Positions 8,310-17,607 of a DNA stretch of 64,000 nucleotides are shown here, piece after piece; positions within the stretch are counted from its first letter, which is position 1, and the number at the start of each line of letters is the position of its first letter. The DNA lies in contig CAJTXE010000009.1 of NCBI GenBank assembly GCA_910580225.1, positions 1 to 64,000 on the forward strand, read 5' to 3'. Source of the stretch: an uncultured Acetatifactor sp. GTDB taxonomy: Bacteria > Bacillota > Clostridia > Lachnospirales > Lachnospiraceae. The position numbers were made by a program, and so were the translations under genes. The notes below the pieces were generated by a model, which was given only the letters and a program-made list of their open reading frames with translations, was not told the origin of the DNA and did no database searches.

Positions 8310-8338
8310 ATAATAATACGATTACGCGTTTATGTCAA
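8310..8338 (-). promoter_or_regulatory. Sigma-A promoter of the small acidic protein gene
   Basis: Minus-strand TTGACA (8333-8338), a 17-base spacer and TATTAT (8310-8315). The -35 is a perfect consensus. Start of transcription near 8303 fixes the translation start at 8267. Confidence 0.8.
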
Positions 8339-8431
8339 TACATAATATATACGAACTTCTTTTACAATTTTCTGTCAATTTTACTTTCACAGCCAGACAT
8401 TGGCCATTCCAGAAAACGCCTGGTATTTTTC

Positions 8432-9094
8432 TCAAGTATAACGCAGCAGTTCCAGCGGATGCGAAATCACCGCATCTGCACCTCCCTCTTCCAGCTCCTT
8501 CCTCTCCCTGAATCCCCAAAGCGCACCCACAGTAAAAAAACCTGCATTTTTACCAGTCTTCATATCTGTGGCAGTATCTCCCAAATATACGACATCCGAA
8601 ACTTCAACCTGAATCCGCTCCAGAATCTGGAACGCCCCTTCCGGGCTGGGCTTAATCGCCACATTCTCCTTCTGCCCCTGAATTACATCGAAACAGTCCT
8701 TTCCGAACAACGCTTCTATCACATTCACAGTCTCTGCATGAGGCTTATTGGAAAGCACCGCAATCTTTACCTCCTGTGCTTTCAGCGTCGCCAGAAGCTC
8801 GCGGATTCCCTCATAAGGTCGTACCCGAAACATACAGTTCTCTTTGAAAATCTCTCTGTACATCGCATAAGCTTCCGAGAAATGCGCCAGTTTGGTGTCT
8901 CCCCCTGCCTCCAGGGTACGCCGAATTAGATTGGCAGCACCGTCTCCCACGAAGTATTTATATTGTTCCACAGAAAAAGGTCCATATCCAAAAGGTTCCA
9001 TCGCTTTATCTGCACTGTATTTTATGCTCTGGATAGAATCTGACAGCGTCCCGTCCAAATCAAAAATTACCGCTTTCTTCAATTTTCCAGCCAC
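8432..9094 (-). CDS. HAD-family hydrolase, phosphoglycolate phosphatase-like
   Basis: A 220-residue HAD phosphatase of the Gph/PGMB type. Motif I is VIFDLDGTLSDS at residue 8, motif II VLSNK, motif III the Lys in AIKPSPEG, and motif IV YLGDTATDM, so all four catalytic blocks are intact. A helical cap of about 70 residues follows motif I. The substrate could be 2-phosphoglycolate or another small phosphate ester; the sequence does not decide. Translation starts with GTG after AGGAGG. It overlaps the end of the maf gene by 16 bases, indicating translational coupling. Confidence 0.88.
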   Translation of the reverse strand: MAGKLKKAVIFDLDGTLSDSIQSIKYSADKAMEPFGYGPFSVEQYKYFVGDGAANLIRRTLEAGGDTKLAHFSEAYAMYREIFKENCMFRVRPYEGIRELLATLKAQEVKIAVLSNKPHAETVNVIEALFGKDCFDVIQGQKENVAIKPSPEGAFQILERIQVEVSDVVYLGDTATDMKTGKNAGFFTVGALWGFRERKELEEGGADAVISHPLELLRYT

Positions 9095-9666
9095 TCCTTT
9101 GCCTCCTGGTAAAGCCTGCCTACAGGAAGCCCCACCACATTATTATAATCCCCATCAATTTTCCTGACATATCTGGCAAACAATCCCTGAATACCATAAG
9201 CGCCGGCCTTGTCCATGCAATTTTCCGTGCTGACATAGGTACTGATCTCCTTCTCTGTCATGGGAAAAAACTCTACCTTGGTCCTTTCATGAAAAACCTT
9301 TTGTTTCACCGCTTTCCCACCCATTCCCTTTCGGTACAGCAGTGCTACCCCAGTATATACCTCATGTATTCGCCCGGCCATACATCCCAGCATTTCCACA
9401 GCATGTTTTAGGCTTGAAGGCTTCCCCAAAATCCATCCATCCAGCACCACAATGGTATCCGCACCGATGACAAGTAGTTCTTCTTCATTATGCAGCATCC
9501 TCATCACAGCCTCAGCCTTCTGACACGCCAGTTCCTCCACCACCATCCCCGGTTCGGAAGCTATCACTTTCTCTTCTATATTGCTGACTTTTATCTCAAA
9601 ATCAATTCCAATCTGTGCCAACAGCTCTCTCCTGCGGGGAGATGCCGATGCAAGTATCACCTTCAT
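9079..9666 (-). CDS. maf: Maf-family nucleoside triphosphate pyrophosphatase
   Basis: A 195-residue Maf protein that hydrolyses non-canonical or modified nucleoside triphosphates (dTTP/UTP type in related proteins) to monophosphate and PPi. The start MKVILASASPRRREL carries the family SxSPRR signature, and GADTIVVLDG holds the catalytic acidic residue. The start at 9666 follows AGGAGGATTGGG; the longer frame up to 9789 has a Cys/Arg-rich extension unlike the family. It lies 94 bases downstream of ppk1 and overlaps the HAD gene. Maf enzymes are linked to cell-division arrest and nucleotide-pool cleaning. Confidence 0.9.
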   Translation of the reverse strand: MKVILASASPRRRELLAQIGIDFEIKVSNIEEKVIASEPGMVVEELACQKAEAVMRMLHNEEELLVIGADTIVVLDGWILGKPSSLKHAVEMLGCMAGRIHEVYTGVALLYRKGMGGKAVKQKVFHERTKVEFFPMTEKEISTYVSTENCMDKAGAYGIQGLFARYVRKIDGDYNNVVGLPVGRLYQEAKEWLEN

Positions 9667-9760
9667 CCCAATCCTCCTCGTTCCTGTTTCCTGATTATCC
9701 TTCGCTGAACTTTTTCTGGAGAAACCGCAGCAACAGGAAACCAGTCTTCCCCCTTCCGCT

Positions 9761-11893
9761 TTACGACTCATGATGCATCTCCGGAACAAAAGTTCTGGTA
9801 ACTACATCATCTTCTTCCAAAAACGCCTTAGCCTCGTTCATAGCTTCCTGATAAAATGCTTCCTGGGAATGATATGGCTGCCGGCCCCTCTTGTTTGCCT
9901 TGTCATAAAAACCGTTTGCCTGAAGCACAGACGCCTTCATATTATCGTTTAACTGGCTCTGCAAAATGTGAAGGAGTTTCTCCTTCAGTTCCGCCCCCTC
10001 CACTGGAAACAGAATCTCCACCCGCCGTTCCAAATTTCGGGGCATCCAGTCCGCACTGCCACAATATATCTCATAGTGTTCATCATTTTCAAAATAAAAG
10101 ATCCTGCTGTGCTCCAGAAAATCTCCCACAATGGAACGTACCGAAATATGTTCGCTGACACCATTGATTCCTGTCTTCAGGCAGCAGATACCGCGCACAA
10201 TCAGATCAATCTTCACCCCTGCTGCCGACGCCTCGTACAGAGCCGCTATGATATCCTGGTCACAAAGGGCATTCATCTTGGCTATGATCCGCGCCGGCCG
10301 GCCCTCCAAAGCATATTTCTTCTCTCTCGCAATCAGATACCGGAACCTGTCCTTCAGCCACAGGGGCGCCAACGTCAGTTTATTCCACACTCTCGGCTCC
10401 GAATAACCTGACAACATGTTGAATACGGCTGTAGCATCTTCTCCGATTGCCTCTGAACATGTCATCAATCCAATATCTGTATAAAGTTTGGCAGTCGCAT
10501 CATTATAGTTACCTGTACCAAGGTGTACATACCTCCGGATCCCATCTTCCTCTCGGCGTACCACCAGTGTAATCTTGCTGTGCGTCTTCAAGCCCACCAG
10601 GCCATAAATTACATGACACCCGGCCTTCTCCAGCATCCTCGCCCATACGATGTTGTTTTCCTCATCAAAACGGGCTTTCAATTCCACCAGAACAGTCACC
10701 TGCTTCCCGTTCTCCGCTGCCAGCGCCAGTGCTGCAATAATTGGAGAATTACCGCTGACACGATACAGTGTCTGCTTGATCGCCAGAACCTCCGGGTCCC
10801 TGGCAGCCTGCCTTATAAACTCCACCACAGGCTCAAAGGTCTGATAGGGATGGTGGAGCAGGATATCCCCCTTACGCATCTCATCAAAGATCACACAGCC
10901 CGGAGGCAGCTGAGGCACCTGCTGCGGCGTACGTCTCGGTGCCTTGAGATGGGAGAATCCTTCCATCCCATATATCTTCATCAATACGGTCAGATCCAGC
11001 GGACCGTCTATGGAATAGCGATTCTGCTCCTCTATGCCCAGTTCTTTCTCCAGAATTTTCAGCAGTCGCTTATCACAGTGTGCCGCCACCTCCAGGCGAA
11101 TGGCCTCCCCCCACTGTCTCTTCTTCAGCTGCTTTTCAATCTCCTTCAGCAAATCCGCTGCCTCGTCTTCCTCTATGGTCAAATCGGCATTCCGCATAAT
11201 TCTAAATGGATACGCGCATACTATATCATAATTCAAAAACAGCTTATGCATATTGCGCTCTATGATTTCCTCCAAGAGAATGATCTTCCGAACCTCATCT
11301 GCCACCGGAAGTTCCACAATACGGCTGAGTACACCAGGTACCTGCACTGTAGCAAATTCCAGTTCTCCCCCATTCTCCTTCTTCCTTACCAGCGCAGCGA
11401 TATTCAGCGTCTTATTCCGAATCAATGGAAATGGCCTGGAGGAATCTACTGCCATGGGAGTCAGAACCGGATACACATTCTCCTCGAAATACCTGTCTAC
11501 AAAAGCAGCTTCCTTTTTGGACAGGTCCTCATAACGGCCGACAATCTGCAGACCGTTTTGCTTTAACCGCGGTACCAGAGAACGATTGTATGTGGAATAT
11601 TGCAGCTCCACCAGCTCATGAATCGCCACATCCAGCCTGGCCAGCTGTTCTTCCGGCGTCAGGCCTGCGATATCCGGTTTCTGATATTTTGCATTCACCA
11701 TATCCTTCAGTGATGCTATGCGGATCATGAAAAATTCATCCAGATTGGATGCAGTAATGCTCAAAAATTTTAAACGCTCAAACAAAGGCATATTTTTATC
11801 CCGGGCCTCATTCAATACCCGATGATTAAAAAGAATCCAACTGAGTTCTCTGTTTGTGTAATATTTGGGATTATAAAAATCGATTTCCTCCAT
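9761..11893 (-). CDS. ppk1: Polyphosphate kinase 1
   Basis: A 710-residue enzyme that reversibly transfers the terminal phosphate of ATP to long-chain polyphosphate. The N-terminal domain has YYTNRELSWILFNHRVL and SNLDEFFMIR. The two phospholipase-D-like catalytic domains carry KQTLYRVS, the autophosphorylated His in LKTHSKITLVV and HLGTGNYNDATAKLYTD. Length matches the family (about 700). The ATG at 11893 sits behind GGGGAG, and an upstream GTG is less likely. It is 19 bases from the Ppx-type gene upstream, so one transcript probably encodes both the polymer's synthesis and its removal. Confidence 0.95.
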   Translation of the reverse strand: MEEIDFYNPKYYTNRELSWILFNHRVLNEARDKNMPLFERLKFLSITASNLDEFFMIRIASLKDMVNAKYQKPDIAGLTPEEQLARLDVAIHELVELQYSTYNRSLVPRLKQNGLQIVGRYEDLSKKEAAFVDRYFEENVYPVLTPMAVDSSRPFPLIRNKTLNIAALVRKKENGGELEFATVQVPGVLSRIVELPVADEVRKIILLEEIIERNMHKLFLNYDIVCAYPFRIMRNADLTIEEDEAADLLKEIEKQLKKRQWGEAIRLEVAAHCDKRLLKILEKELGIEEQNRYSIDGPLDLTVLMKIYGMEGFSHLKAPRRTPQQVPQLPPGCVIFDEMRKGDILLHHPYQTFEPVVEFIRQAARDPEVLAIKQTLYRVSGNSPIIAALALAAENGKQVTVLVELKARFDEENNIVWARMLEKAGCHVIYGLVGLKTHSKITLVVRREEDGIRRYVHLGTGNYNDATAKLYTDIGLMTCSEAIGEDATAVFNMLSGYSEPRVWNKLTLAPLWLKDRFRYLIAREKKYALEGRPARIIAKMNALCDQDIIAALYEASAAGVKIDLIVRGICCLKTGINGVSEHISVRSIVGDFLEHSRIFYFENDEHYEIYCGSADWMPRNLERRVEILFPVEGAELKEKLLHILQSQLNDNMKASVLQANGFYDKANKRGRQPYHSQEAFYQEAMNEAKAFLEEDDVVTRTFVPEMHHES

Positions 11894-11912
11894 GGCTTCT
11901 TCTCCCCTCACC

Positions 11913-13457
11913 TTAGAAATTTTTTCTTTGTTTCAACACAGGTTCCACACTGAATACTTCCTTAAAAAAGTCGCTGTTTGCCTCAAAAAAACCCCTCTCC
12001 AGCGTGATATCTTCCTGTGTGTCAACAGTCAACAGCAGCTGATTGTCCTTCAGCGCTGCCTTCAATCCCTTCAGTTTTTGCTTATGGCTCCTGTCAAGAC
12101 TGTTTGCAAGCCGCAGAATGGCTGTCAGCTTGGCTACCACCAGAAAAGATTCCCTGCTCATGCTTCCCATGCCGGTCTGCTGACCGTCATAGACAAATCT
12201 GCTGTGGTTAAACCGGACCACATTGGCCACGATCTCCCGCTCCTGACGGGAGATCCCAATGATCTCCGTGGACATGACAATCTGAAAGGAAGTCTCCCCG
12301 ATATCCACCATGCTGATATATTTCCCGCACTCATGGAGGATCACTGCCAGCCTCAGATAGAGTCGTTCCCTTTTTCCCAATCCATGTACTCTTCTCATAC
12401 TGTCGAAAATGATGGTAGTGAAATTTTCCAGCGCATCAGAACGTTTTCTATTGCCCATATATCGTTTGCTGATATTAACTGCACAGGCAATGATATCTTC
12501 ATCAAAATCATGCTCTCCGCCAAACATCCTGATCTTCTCTGCATATTCGTAGGCAATGCCGTCACAGAGTGTCACTCCGGGCACCCAGATGCGTTGGATG
12601 CCCATCATCTCCGCAATATATTTGATCAATACCGCACTGATAAACACCAGCGGTACTCGTTCCTCGGATATGGCCATTGCACGGGCAATCTGGACAGGAT
12701 TTTTACTGTGAAGCACTTCAAACAGACGCTCAAAATCCTTTGTTTCCAGAAATTCCTTTCCCTTGTCCTTCTCCCGCTTCCGCACGGCCCAGGGAGAAAG
12801 GTAATCGTCGATAACGATAAGATTGCGGATCTCCTTGTCCTTTAGATACAGTCGTTTATAAGTATCCAACCTGGCCATAGCCATCTCATTGATCAGATCT
12901 TCTGTCTGGGAATTCTTCACGGCGAAACGATTCAGATAATCCTGCAGACGCAGGACACCCAGCCGCAGATTCTGGGTGGACACCAGGGTATCTTTGTCAA
13001 ACAGGGACAACTGTATGCTGCCTCCTCCGATATCCAGGATGGCAGTCTTCTCCTCGATGATCTTCCGAAAGCTCTCTCCTTTGGATGCGGCAGACTTATA
13101 ATCAAGAAAACGCTGCTCAGCGTTCCCCAGCGCTTCCACCTTAATACCTGTGCGCTGCGCAATCTGATCTTGTACAATGGTAGTATTCTCTGTCTCCCGA
13201 ATTGCACTGGTACCATATGCTTTGTAGTCTTTCACACGATAAGTCCTCATAATATCGGAAAAATCCTTTAGCGTCCGGCACAGCTCATCCATTTTCTCAT
13301 TGCTGATCTTCCCCATTGCATAAGTATCCGATCCCAGATCCAGACGCTTACTGACACAATCTATCTCACGCATGGTATCCTTGCCGGAAAATTCGAATAT
13401 CTTCATGGTCAGCTCATAGCTCCCCACATCTATGGCTGCGAAAGTCCTCACACTCAT
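11913..13457 (-). CDS. ppx: Exopolyphosphatase, Ppx/GppA family
   Basis: A 514-residue Ppx/GppA phosphatase that removes terminal phosphate from polyphosphate and, in some members, pppGpp. The ASKHA-fold motifs are AIDVGSYELTMKIFE at the N-terminus (phosphate-1), YGTSAIRETEN and ILDIGGGSIQLSLF (phosphate-2). The C-terminal half contains an HD-like helical domain (VILHECGKYISM), the long form of the family. It is immediately upstream of ppk1 and 22 bases downstream of the DUF815 ATPase gene. Whether it prefers polyphosphate or pppGpp cannot be told from sequence, but the ppk1 context favours polyphosphate. Confidence 0.9.
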   Translation of the reverse strand: MSVRTFAAIDVGSYELTMKIFEFSGKDTMREIDCVSKRLDLGSDTYAMGKISNEKMDELCRTLKDFSDIMRTYRVKDYKAYGTSAIRETENTTIVQDQIAQRTGIKVEALGNAEQRFLDYKSAASKGESFRKIIEEKTAILDIGGGSIQLSLFDKDTLVSTQNLRLGVLRLQDYLNRFAVKNSQTEDLINEMAMARLDTYKRLYLKDKEIRNLIVIDDYLSPWAVRKREKDKGKEFLETKDFERLFEVLHSKNPVQIARAMAISEERVPLVFISAVLIKYIAEMMGIQRIWVPGVTLCDGIAYEYAEKIRMFGGEHDFDEDIIACAVNISKRYMGNRKRSDALENFTTIIFDSMRRVHGLGKRERLYLRLAVILHECGKYISMVDIGETSFQIVMSTEIIGISRQEREIVANVVRFNHSRFVYDGQQTGMGSMSRESFLVVAKLTAILRLANSLDRSHKQKLKGLKAALKDNQLLLTVDTQEDITLERGFFEANSDFFKEVFSVEPVLKQRKNF

Positions 13458-13479
13458 CTTTTCGTCCCCCTGTTATTCT

Positions 13480-14820
13480 TTATCTCGGTCTGCCCAGGAT
13501 ATAATCCATAAACTGCTGGGCAGTCCTGCCGGAAAGCCCTCCATGAGACAGCTCCCATTGATTGGCTTGGAGCAGCAGCTCCTCCTCCGGCATTTCCACC
13601 TCATACCGACTGGCCAACGCTTTCACAATCCCCTGAAACTGCCTCTTATCAGGCGTTCCGAAATAAATAGTCACCCCAAAACGATACGCAAGAGAAAGCT
13701 TTTCCTGTACAGTATCACTGGTATGCATATCCTGACGGATTTCCGACATGCGTCCATCCTCCGTCTTATCGCCATAGTTCTCCCGAATAAGATGGCGGCG
13801 GTTGGATGTGGCATAAATGAGAATATTTTCCGGCTTTTTTTCCAGCCCGCCCTCTATGACTGCCTTCAAATATTTATATTCCACCTCAAATTCTTCAAAG
13901 CTCAAGTCATCCATAAAGATTATAAATTTGTAATTGCGCCCCCTGATCTGCGCAATGACATCGTGCAGATCCCGAAACTGATGCTTATACACTTCAATTA
14001 CCCTGAGACCGCGATCGTAGTATTCATTGGCGATGGCCTTAATACAGGAAGATTTCCCCGTGCCTGCATCACCAAAAAGCAGACAGTTATTCGCCCTTCT
14101 GCCTGCCACAAAAGCATCCGTGTTCTCCCGCAGCTTCTTCTTCTGCAGCTCATATCCCACCAGATCATCCAGTTTTACATGTGCGATACGGGGAATCGGT
14201 TCTATATGCATGCGGTTTTCCGCATCTTTATGTATGCGGAAACATTTGTGCAGTCCAAATCTGCCCACACCGTATTTTCCGTAAAATGCCGTCAGAATAT
14301 CCTTCATTTCCTCCGGCGATCCTGCTCTCCCAAGCTCCTGTGCCAGACTGCAGATACACTCACAGATCCGGTGATTATAGACTCCGCTCTCACCGCTGCT
14401 CCCCTCATAAAGTTCTGCCATACGAAATCCACTTATCTGAAGTTTCTTACATAACGGTATAAAATGGTAATCGAAATATTCTTTGAATATGGCCATATCA
14501 TGAAGAACTGCCTCATTAATGGTTCCTTCCATCTTCCCGCGCATCTCACAGCCTCTGCTGTAGCCGTTCTCACTGGTCACCAGCAGATGGGTCAGATAGC
14601 AGTGCCACAAATTCCCATAAAAGCCATAGATTTCCGCCTGCGCAATCAATTCATGAATACAGCCGTAGAAATCTCCGGCTGATTGAATCATGGCACCATC
14701 TGCCCCTTCTCTTGCCATCTTCCCTGTTTCATATCCGGATACAATGCTCTCTATCCGTTCCAACAGCCTATCCCTGCCCTCTGGAAATTCTCTGTATATT
14801 ATCAGTTCCCGTTTTCTCAT
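13480..14820 (-). CDS. DUF815-family AAA+ ATPase
   Basis: A 446-residue AAA+ protein. The N-terminal 200 residues are helical and family-specific. A P-loop ATPase domain follows with Walker A LLFGDAGTGKSSC near residue 250, Walker B FIIFMDDLSFEE, sensor-1 IYATSNRRHL and a C-terminal helical lid ending with GLSGRTAQQFMDYI. DUF815 proteins are widespread and lack a defined biochemical role. Position at the head of an operon with ppx and ppk1 (22-base gap to ppx) suggests a link to polyphosphate or to remodelling a partner in that pathway. That is inference from context only. Confidence 0.85.
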   Translation of the reverse strand: MRKRELIIYREFPEGRDRLLERIESIVSGYETGKMAREGADGAMIQSAGDFYGCIHELIAQAEIYGFYGNLWHCYLTHLLVTSENGYSRGCEMRGKMEGTINEAVLHDMAIFKEYFDYHFIPLCKKLQISGFRMAELYEGSSGESGVYNHRICECICSLAQELGRAGSPEEMKDILTAFYGKYGVGRFGLHKCFRIHKDAENRMHIEPIPRIAHVKLDDLVGYELQKKKLRENTDAFVAGRRANNCLLFGDAGTGKSSCIKAIANEYYDRGLRVIEVYKHQFRDLHDVIAQIRGRNYKFIIFMDDLSFEEFEVEYKYLKAVIEGGLEKKPENILIYATSNRRHLIRENYGDKTEDGRMSEIRQDMHTSDTVQEKLSLAYRFGVTIYFGTPDKRQFQGIVKALASRYEVEMPEEELLLQANQWELSHGGLSGRTAQQFMDYILGRPR

Positions 14821-14915
14821 ATTCCGCCCATTCTATTACAAATTCGTCTTTTCATATTTTTCCGTCCTGTCTCTTATACTGTTACTTATAATCCGAAGAA
14901 CGACTCTCTTTCCCG

Positions 14916-16040
14916 TTAATAATTACCCAGGATCTTCATATTCCGCGCCTCTTCCCGCAGCCCACGCAGAGCATTTTTCACGGCACTGTCCGCCAGATTA
15001 CCCTCAAAATCAATGAAGAAGCGATATTCCCAGTTTCTGTCCTCAATGGGACGGCTCTCTATCTTAGTCATGTTCAGATGGTTGTAGATAAAATGAGACA
15101 GCATATGATAGAGAGATCCGCTCTCATGGGGTACTTCAAAACAGATACTGACCTTTTTCGCATCCTTTCTGAATATTTTCTGGTTGGTAACGATGATAAA
15201 TCTTGTGGAATTGGTACCGGATTGATTAATCTTTCTCTCAAGCACCTGCAATCCATATATATCTGCAGCATGCTCCCCGGCAATGGCTGCCTGGCTCCTG
15301 TCTGCCTCCTCTGCCACCTTCCTGGCGGCAAACGCGTTATTCTGCATACTGATCTGCTTCCACTCCTGCTGTTCCAGATACTTCGCACTCTGCATCAGGG
15401 ACTGTGGATGAGAATATACTGTCCGAACCTCTTCCAATGTTCCCCCCGGTACTCCCAGAAGACAATGTTCGATCTCAATAATCTGCTCTCCCACTATGTA
15501 ATTCTCGTACTCCTGCAACAGGTCATAAATCTCATTGACAATACCCGCAGTGGAATTCTCAATGGGAAGTACTGCGAAATCCGCGCTCCCCTCATCTATG
15601 GCATTCATGGCATCACGAAACGTCTCTACATGAAAACTGTTAACCATATTCCCGAAATATCGCATCATGGCAACTTGGGAATAGGCTCCGTCCGCACCCT
15701 GGAACACCACTCTGGCTTTCTCCGTCTCCAGCTGTTCCACCCCGATAAAGGGCAGCTTCCCAATGCTCCCCTTCTCCGTTAGAAGCTGATATTGAAGCTT
15801 CCGGCTCATGGACATGATCTGTTCAAAAAGCTCTCTGATCCCACAGCTGTTGAATTCATTATGCGTCAGAGCCCTGACTCTGGACAGTTTCTCCTGCTCT
15901 CTCTGCCTGTCCAAAACCCGTTTCCCCGTGGAGATCTTATATTCTGCCACCTGCCTGCTGATCTCCATGCGCTGTTCATACAATTCCACAATCTGTGCGT
16001 CAATTGTATCAATACGCTCTCTCAACTCCAATAAATCCAT
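14916..16040 (-). CDS. pheA: Bifunctional chorismate mutase / prephenate dehydratase (P-protein)
   Basis: A 374-residue protein for the two steps chorismate to prephenate to phenylpyruvate in phenylalanine synthesis. The N-terminal AroQ chorismate mutase (LLELRERIDTIDAQIVEL, then KRVLDRQREQEKL) covers about 1-90. The dehydratase domain begins VVFQGADGAYSQVA and contains the essential NSTRFIIV. The C-terminal ACT domain has SGSLYHML and IESRP, the phenylalanine feedback site. The ATG at 16040 has AAGGAG nine bases upstream; a TTG two codons earlier is possible. A TATAAT at 16075-16080 (minus strand), with a loose -35 about 15 bases upstream, is the probable promoter. Confidence 0.95.
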   Translation of the reverse strand: MDLLELRERIDTIDAQIVELYEQRMEISRQVAEYKISTGKRVLDRQREQEKLSRVRALTHNEFNSCGIRELFEQIMSMSRKLQYQLLTEKGSIGKLPFIGVEQLETEKARVVFQGADGAYSQVAMMRYFGNMVNSFHVETFRDAMNAIDEGSADFAVLPIENSTAGIVNEIYDLLQEYENYIVGEQIIEIEHCLLGVPGGTLEEVRTVYSHPQSLMQSAKYLEQQEWKQISMQNNAFAARKVAEEADRSQAAIAGEHAADIYGLQVLERKINQSGTNSTRFIIVTNQKIFRKDAKKVSICFEVPHESGSLYHMLSHFIYNHLNMTKIESRPIEDRNWEYRFFIDFEGNLADSAVKNALRGLREEARNMKILGNY

Positions 16041-16148
16041 CTCCAAAAGCTCCTTTTTATATCTTTTTTTCTATATTATAACAAAACAATCTTGATAGCA
16101 AGTGAAAAGGGGTGTAAAATATAAAATTAGAGAAGGAATCTCTCAGAA

Positions 16149-17192
16149 ATGGTAAAAAACGAACAGGACAGGTATAATATGAAAAAAGCAGTCAAAATTA
16201 CATTAACCGCAATCATTGCCCTACTTTTAATTAGTGTACTCATCCTTATGGCATTTTCCCAGCGCATTGTCATGAACCCCGCCGGCACAGTGGGTAATAC
16301 CGCCGGAAATCTGAACAACGACGGATTGTTCTGTGAATACAACGGCAAAGTCTATTTTTACAACTCTTTTGATGGAGGCGGGCTGTTCTCCATGGACCCA
16401 AACGAGGAAAATCTCAAGCAGCTGAATACTCTGGAAGTGCGTAATATCCTGGCCGGTGGCAAGTATCTCTATTATTTCCATACGGGTACATCCACGGTCA
16501 GTACCGGTTTCGGCCATGCTTTCGGAATGAAGTCCTTTCTGAGAAGCAAACTTAACGGCAGCAACTCGGAGGCACTCACCAATGATGTGATTGTAACAGG
16601 TCAGCTGGTGGACAATTATCTGTATCTGCTGACCTCCGGAAATGCCGGACCGTCGTTCTATAAAATGAAGATAGACGGCTCTGATCAAACAGCTCTGGCC
16701 GATTATGTCATTAATCCTGCCTGTGCGGAGAACGGTATCATTTATTACAACGGTACTCAGAATGAACATTATCTCTACGGATTAGACACCGCCACAGACA
16801 CACCTTACGAAGTATGGAAAGGAAATCTATGGTATCCCGTATTGGAAGACGATTACTTCTATTATCTTGATGTAGCAAACAATTACAGATTATGCCGCTA
16901 CTCCAAAGCTCAGAATGTGATAGAAGTACTCACAGAAGACAGAGTTGATTGCTTTAATGTGGGCGGAGGCTATATCTATTATCAGAAAAACGGCTCCGCC
17001 CCTCAGTTAAAGTGCATGCTTACAGATGGCAGCAGTGTAAAAGTCGTGGCAGAGGGAAATTACCACCACATCAGCATGACCTCCCAGTATGTATATTTCC
17101 AGGAATTCGGAAACGATGTGGTTATGTATCACTCCCAGCTTGGCTCTGACAGCTATGACAGATTTCTGGCCGCAGAAAATGCAGTACAATAA
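16149..17192 (+). CDS. Membrane-anchored beta-propeller-like protein (DUF5050 type)
   Basis: A 347-residue protein with an N-terminal membrane helix (ITLTAIIALLLISVLILMAF) followed by an extracytoplasmic domain made of repeated short strands. Recurring aromatic pairs (GKVYFYN, KYLYYFHT, NGIIYYNG, DYFYYLD, GYIYYQK, QYVYFQE) spaced about 40-50 residues apart are typical of the DUF5050 propeller-like repeat. No catalytic residues are evident; such proteins are thought to be structural or ligand-binding. An alternative start at 16179 (MKKAVK) would remove ten polar residues and is equally plausible. It is divergent from pheA and convergent with the ArsR gene. Confidence 0.75.
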   Translation: MVKNEQDRYNMKKAVKITLTAIIALLLISVLILMAFSQRIVMNPAGTVGNTAGNLNNDGLFCEYNGKVYFYNSFDGGGLFSMDPNEENLKQLNTLEVRNILAGGKYLYYFHTGTSTVSTGFGHAFGMKSFLRSKLNGSNSEALTNDVIVTGQLVDNYLYLLTSGNAGPSFYKMKIDGSDQTALADYVINPACAENGIIYYNGTQNEHYLYGLDTATDTPYEVWKGNLWYPVLEDDYFYYLDVANNYRLCRYSKAQNVIEVLTEDRVDCFNVGGGYIYYQKNGSAPQLKCMLTDGSSVKVVAEGNYHHISMTSQYVYFQEFGNDVVMYHSQLGSDSYDRFLAAENAVQ

Positions 17193-17197
17193 TATTC

Positions 17198-17542
17198 TCA
17201 TTCCTCAATATGATCAAGTCCCTGGCTTAAGATTGTCACAATATGGGAGTCCGCCAGGGAATAAAATATAGTTTTGCCCTCCCGACGGTTTTTCACCAGG
17301 TCCATCTGCTTCAGTACCCGCAGCTGGTGGGAAATCGCCGATTGGGTCATACCCAATACCGCAGCAATATCATAGACACACATTTCGCTGCTCAGCAACA
17401 CATACAGGATTTTTAGACGTGTGCCGTCTCCAAATACTTTAAAAAATTCGGCCAGATCCTGAAGTTCTTCCTCCGGAGGCATTTTTTCGTCTATGCGTTT
17501 CAGTATTTCTTCATTTACATAAATATATGCACTCTCTTCCAT
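17198..17542 (-). CDS. ArsR/SmtB-family metal-responsive repressor
   Basis: A 114-residue winged-helix regulator. The helix-turn-helix reads CVYDIAAVLGMTQSAISHQLRVLKQMDLV. The last helix has Asp, His, His and Glu at offsets 0, 2, 13 and 16 (DSH...HIEE), the exact spacing of the alpha-5 zinc site of SmtB/CzrA. It also has a Cys before the recognition region and Glu-rich N-terminal residues. Zinc sensing is therefore likely. Unlike most relatives it has no adjacent metal exporter in this window; its neighbours are an orphan aldolase 65 bases upstream and a convergent propeller-like protein. Confidence 0.9.
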   Translation of the reverse strand: MEESAYIYVNEEILKRIDEKMPPEEELQDLAEFFKVFGDGTRLKILYVLLSSEMCVYDIAAVLGMTQSAISHQLRVLKQMDLVKNRREGKTIFYSLADSHIVTILSQGLDHIEE

Positions 17543-17607
17543 TTCCGCCTATCATCTCCCGTCTTCTTTTTCATAGTTGGCCTGTAATCATTGCTGCAGT
17601 TTCCTGC

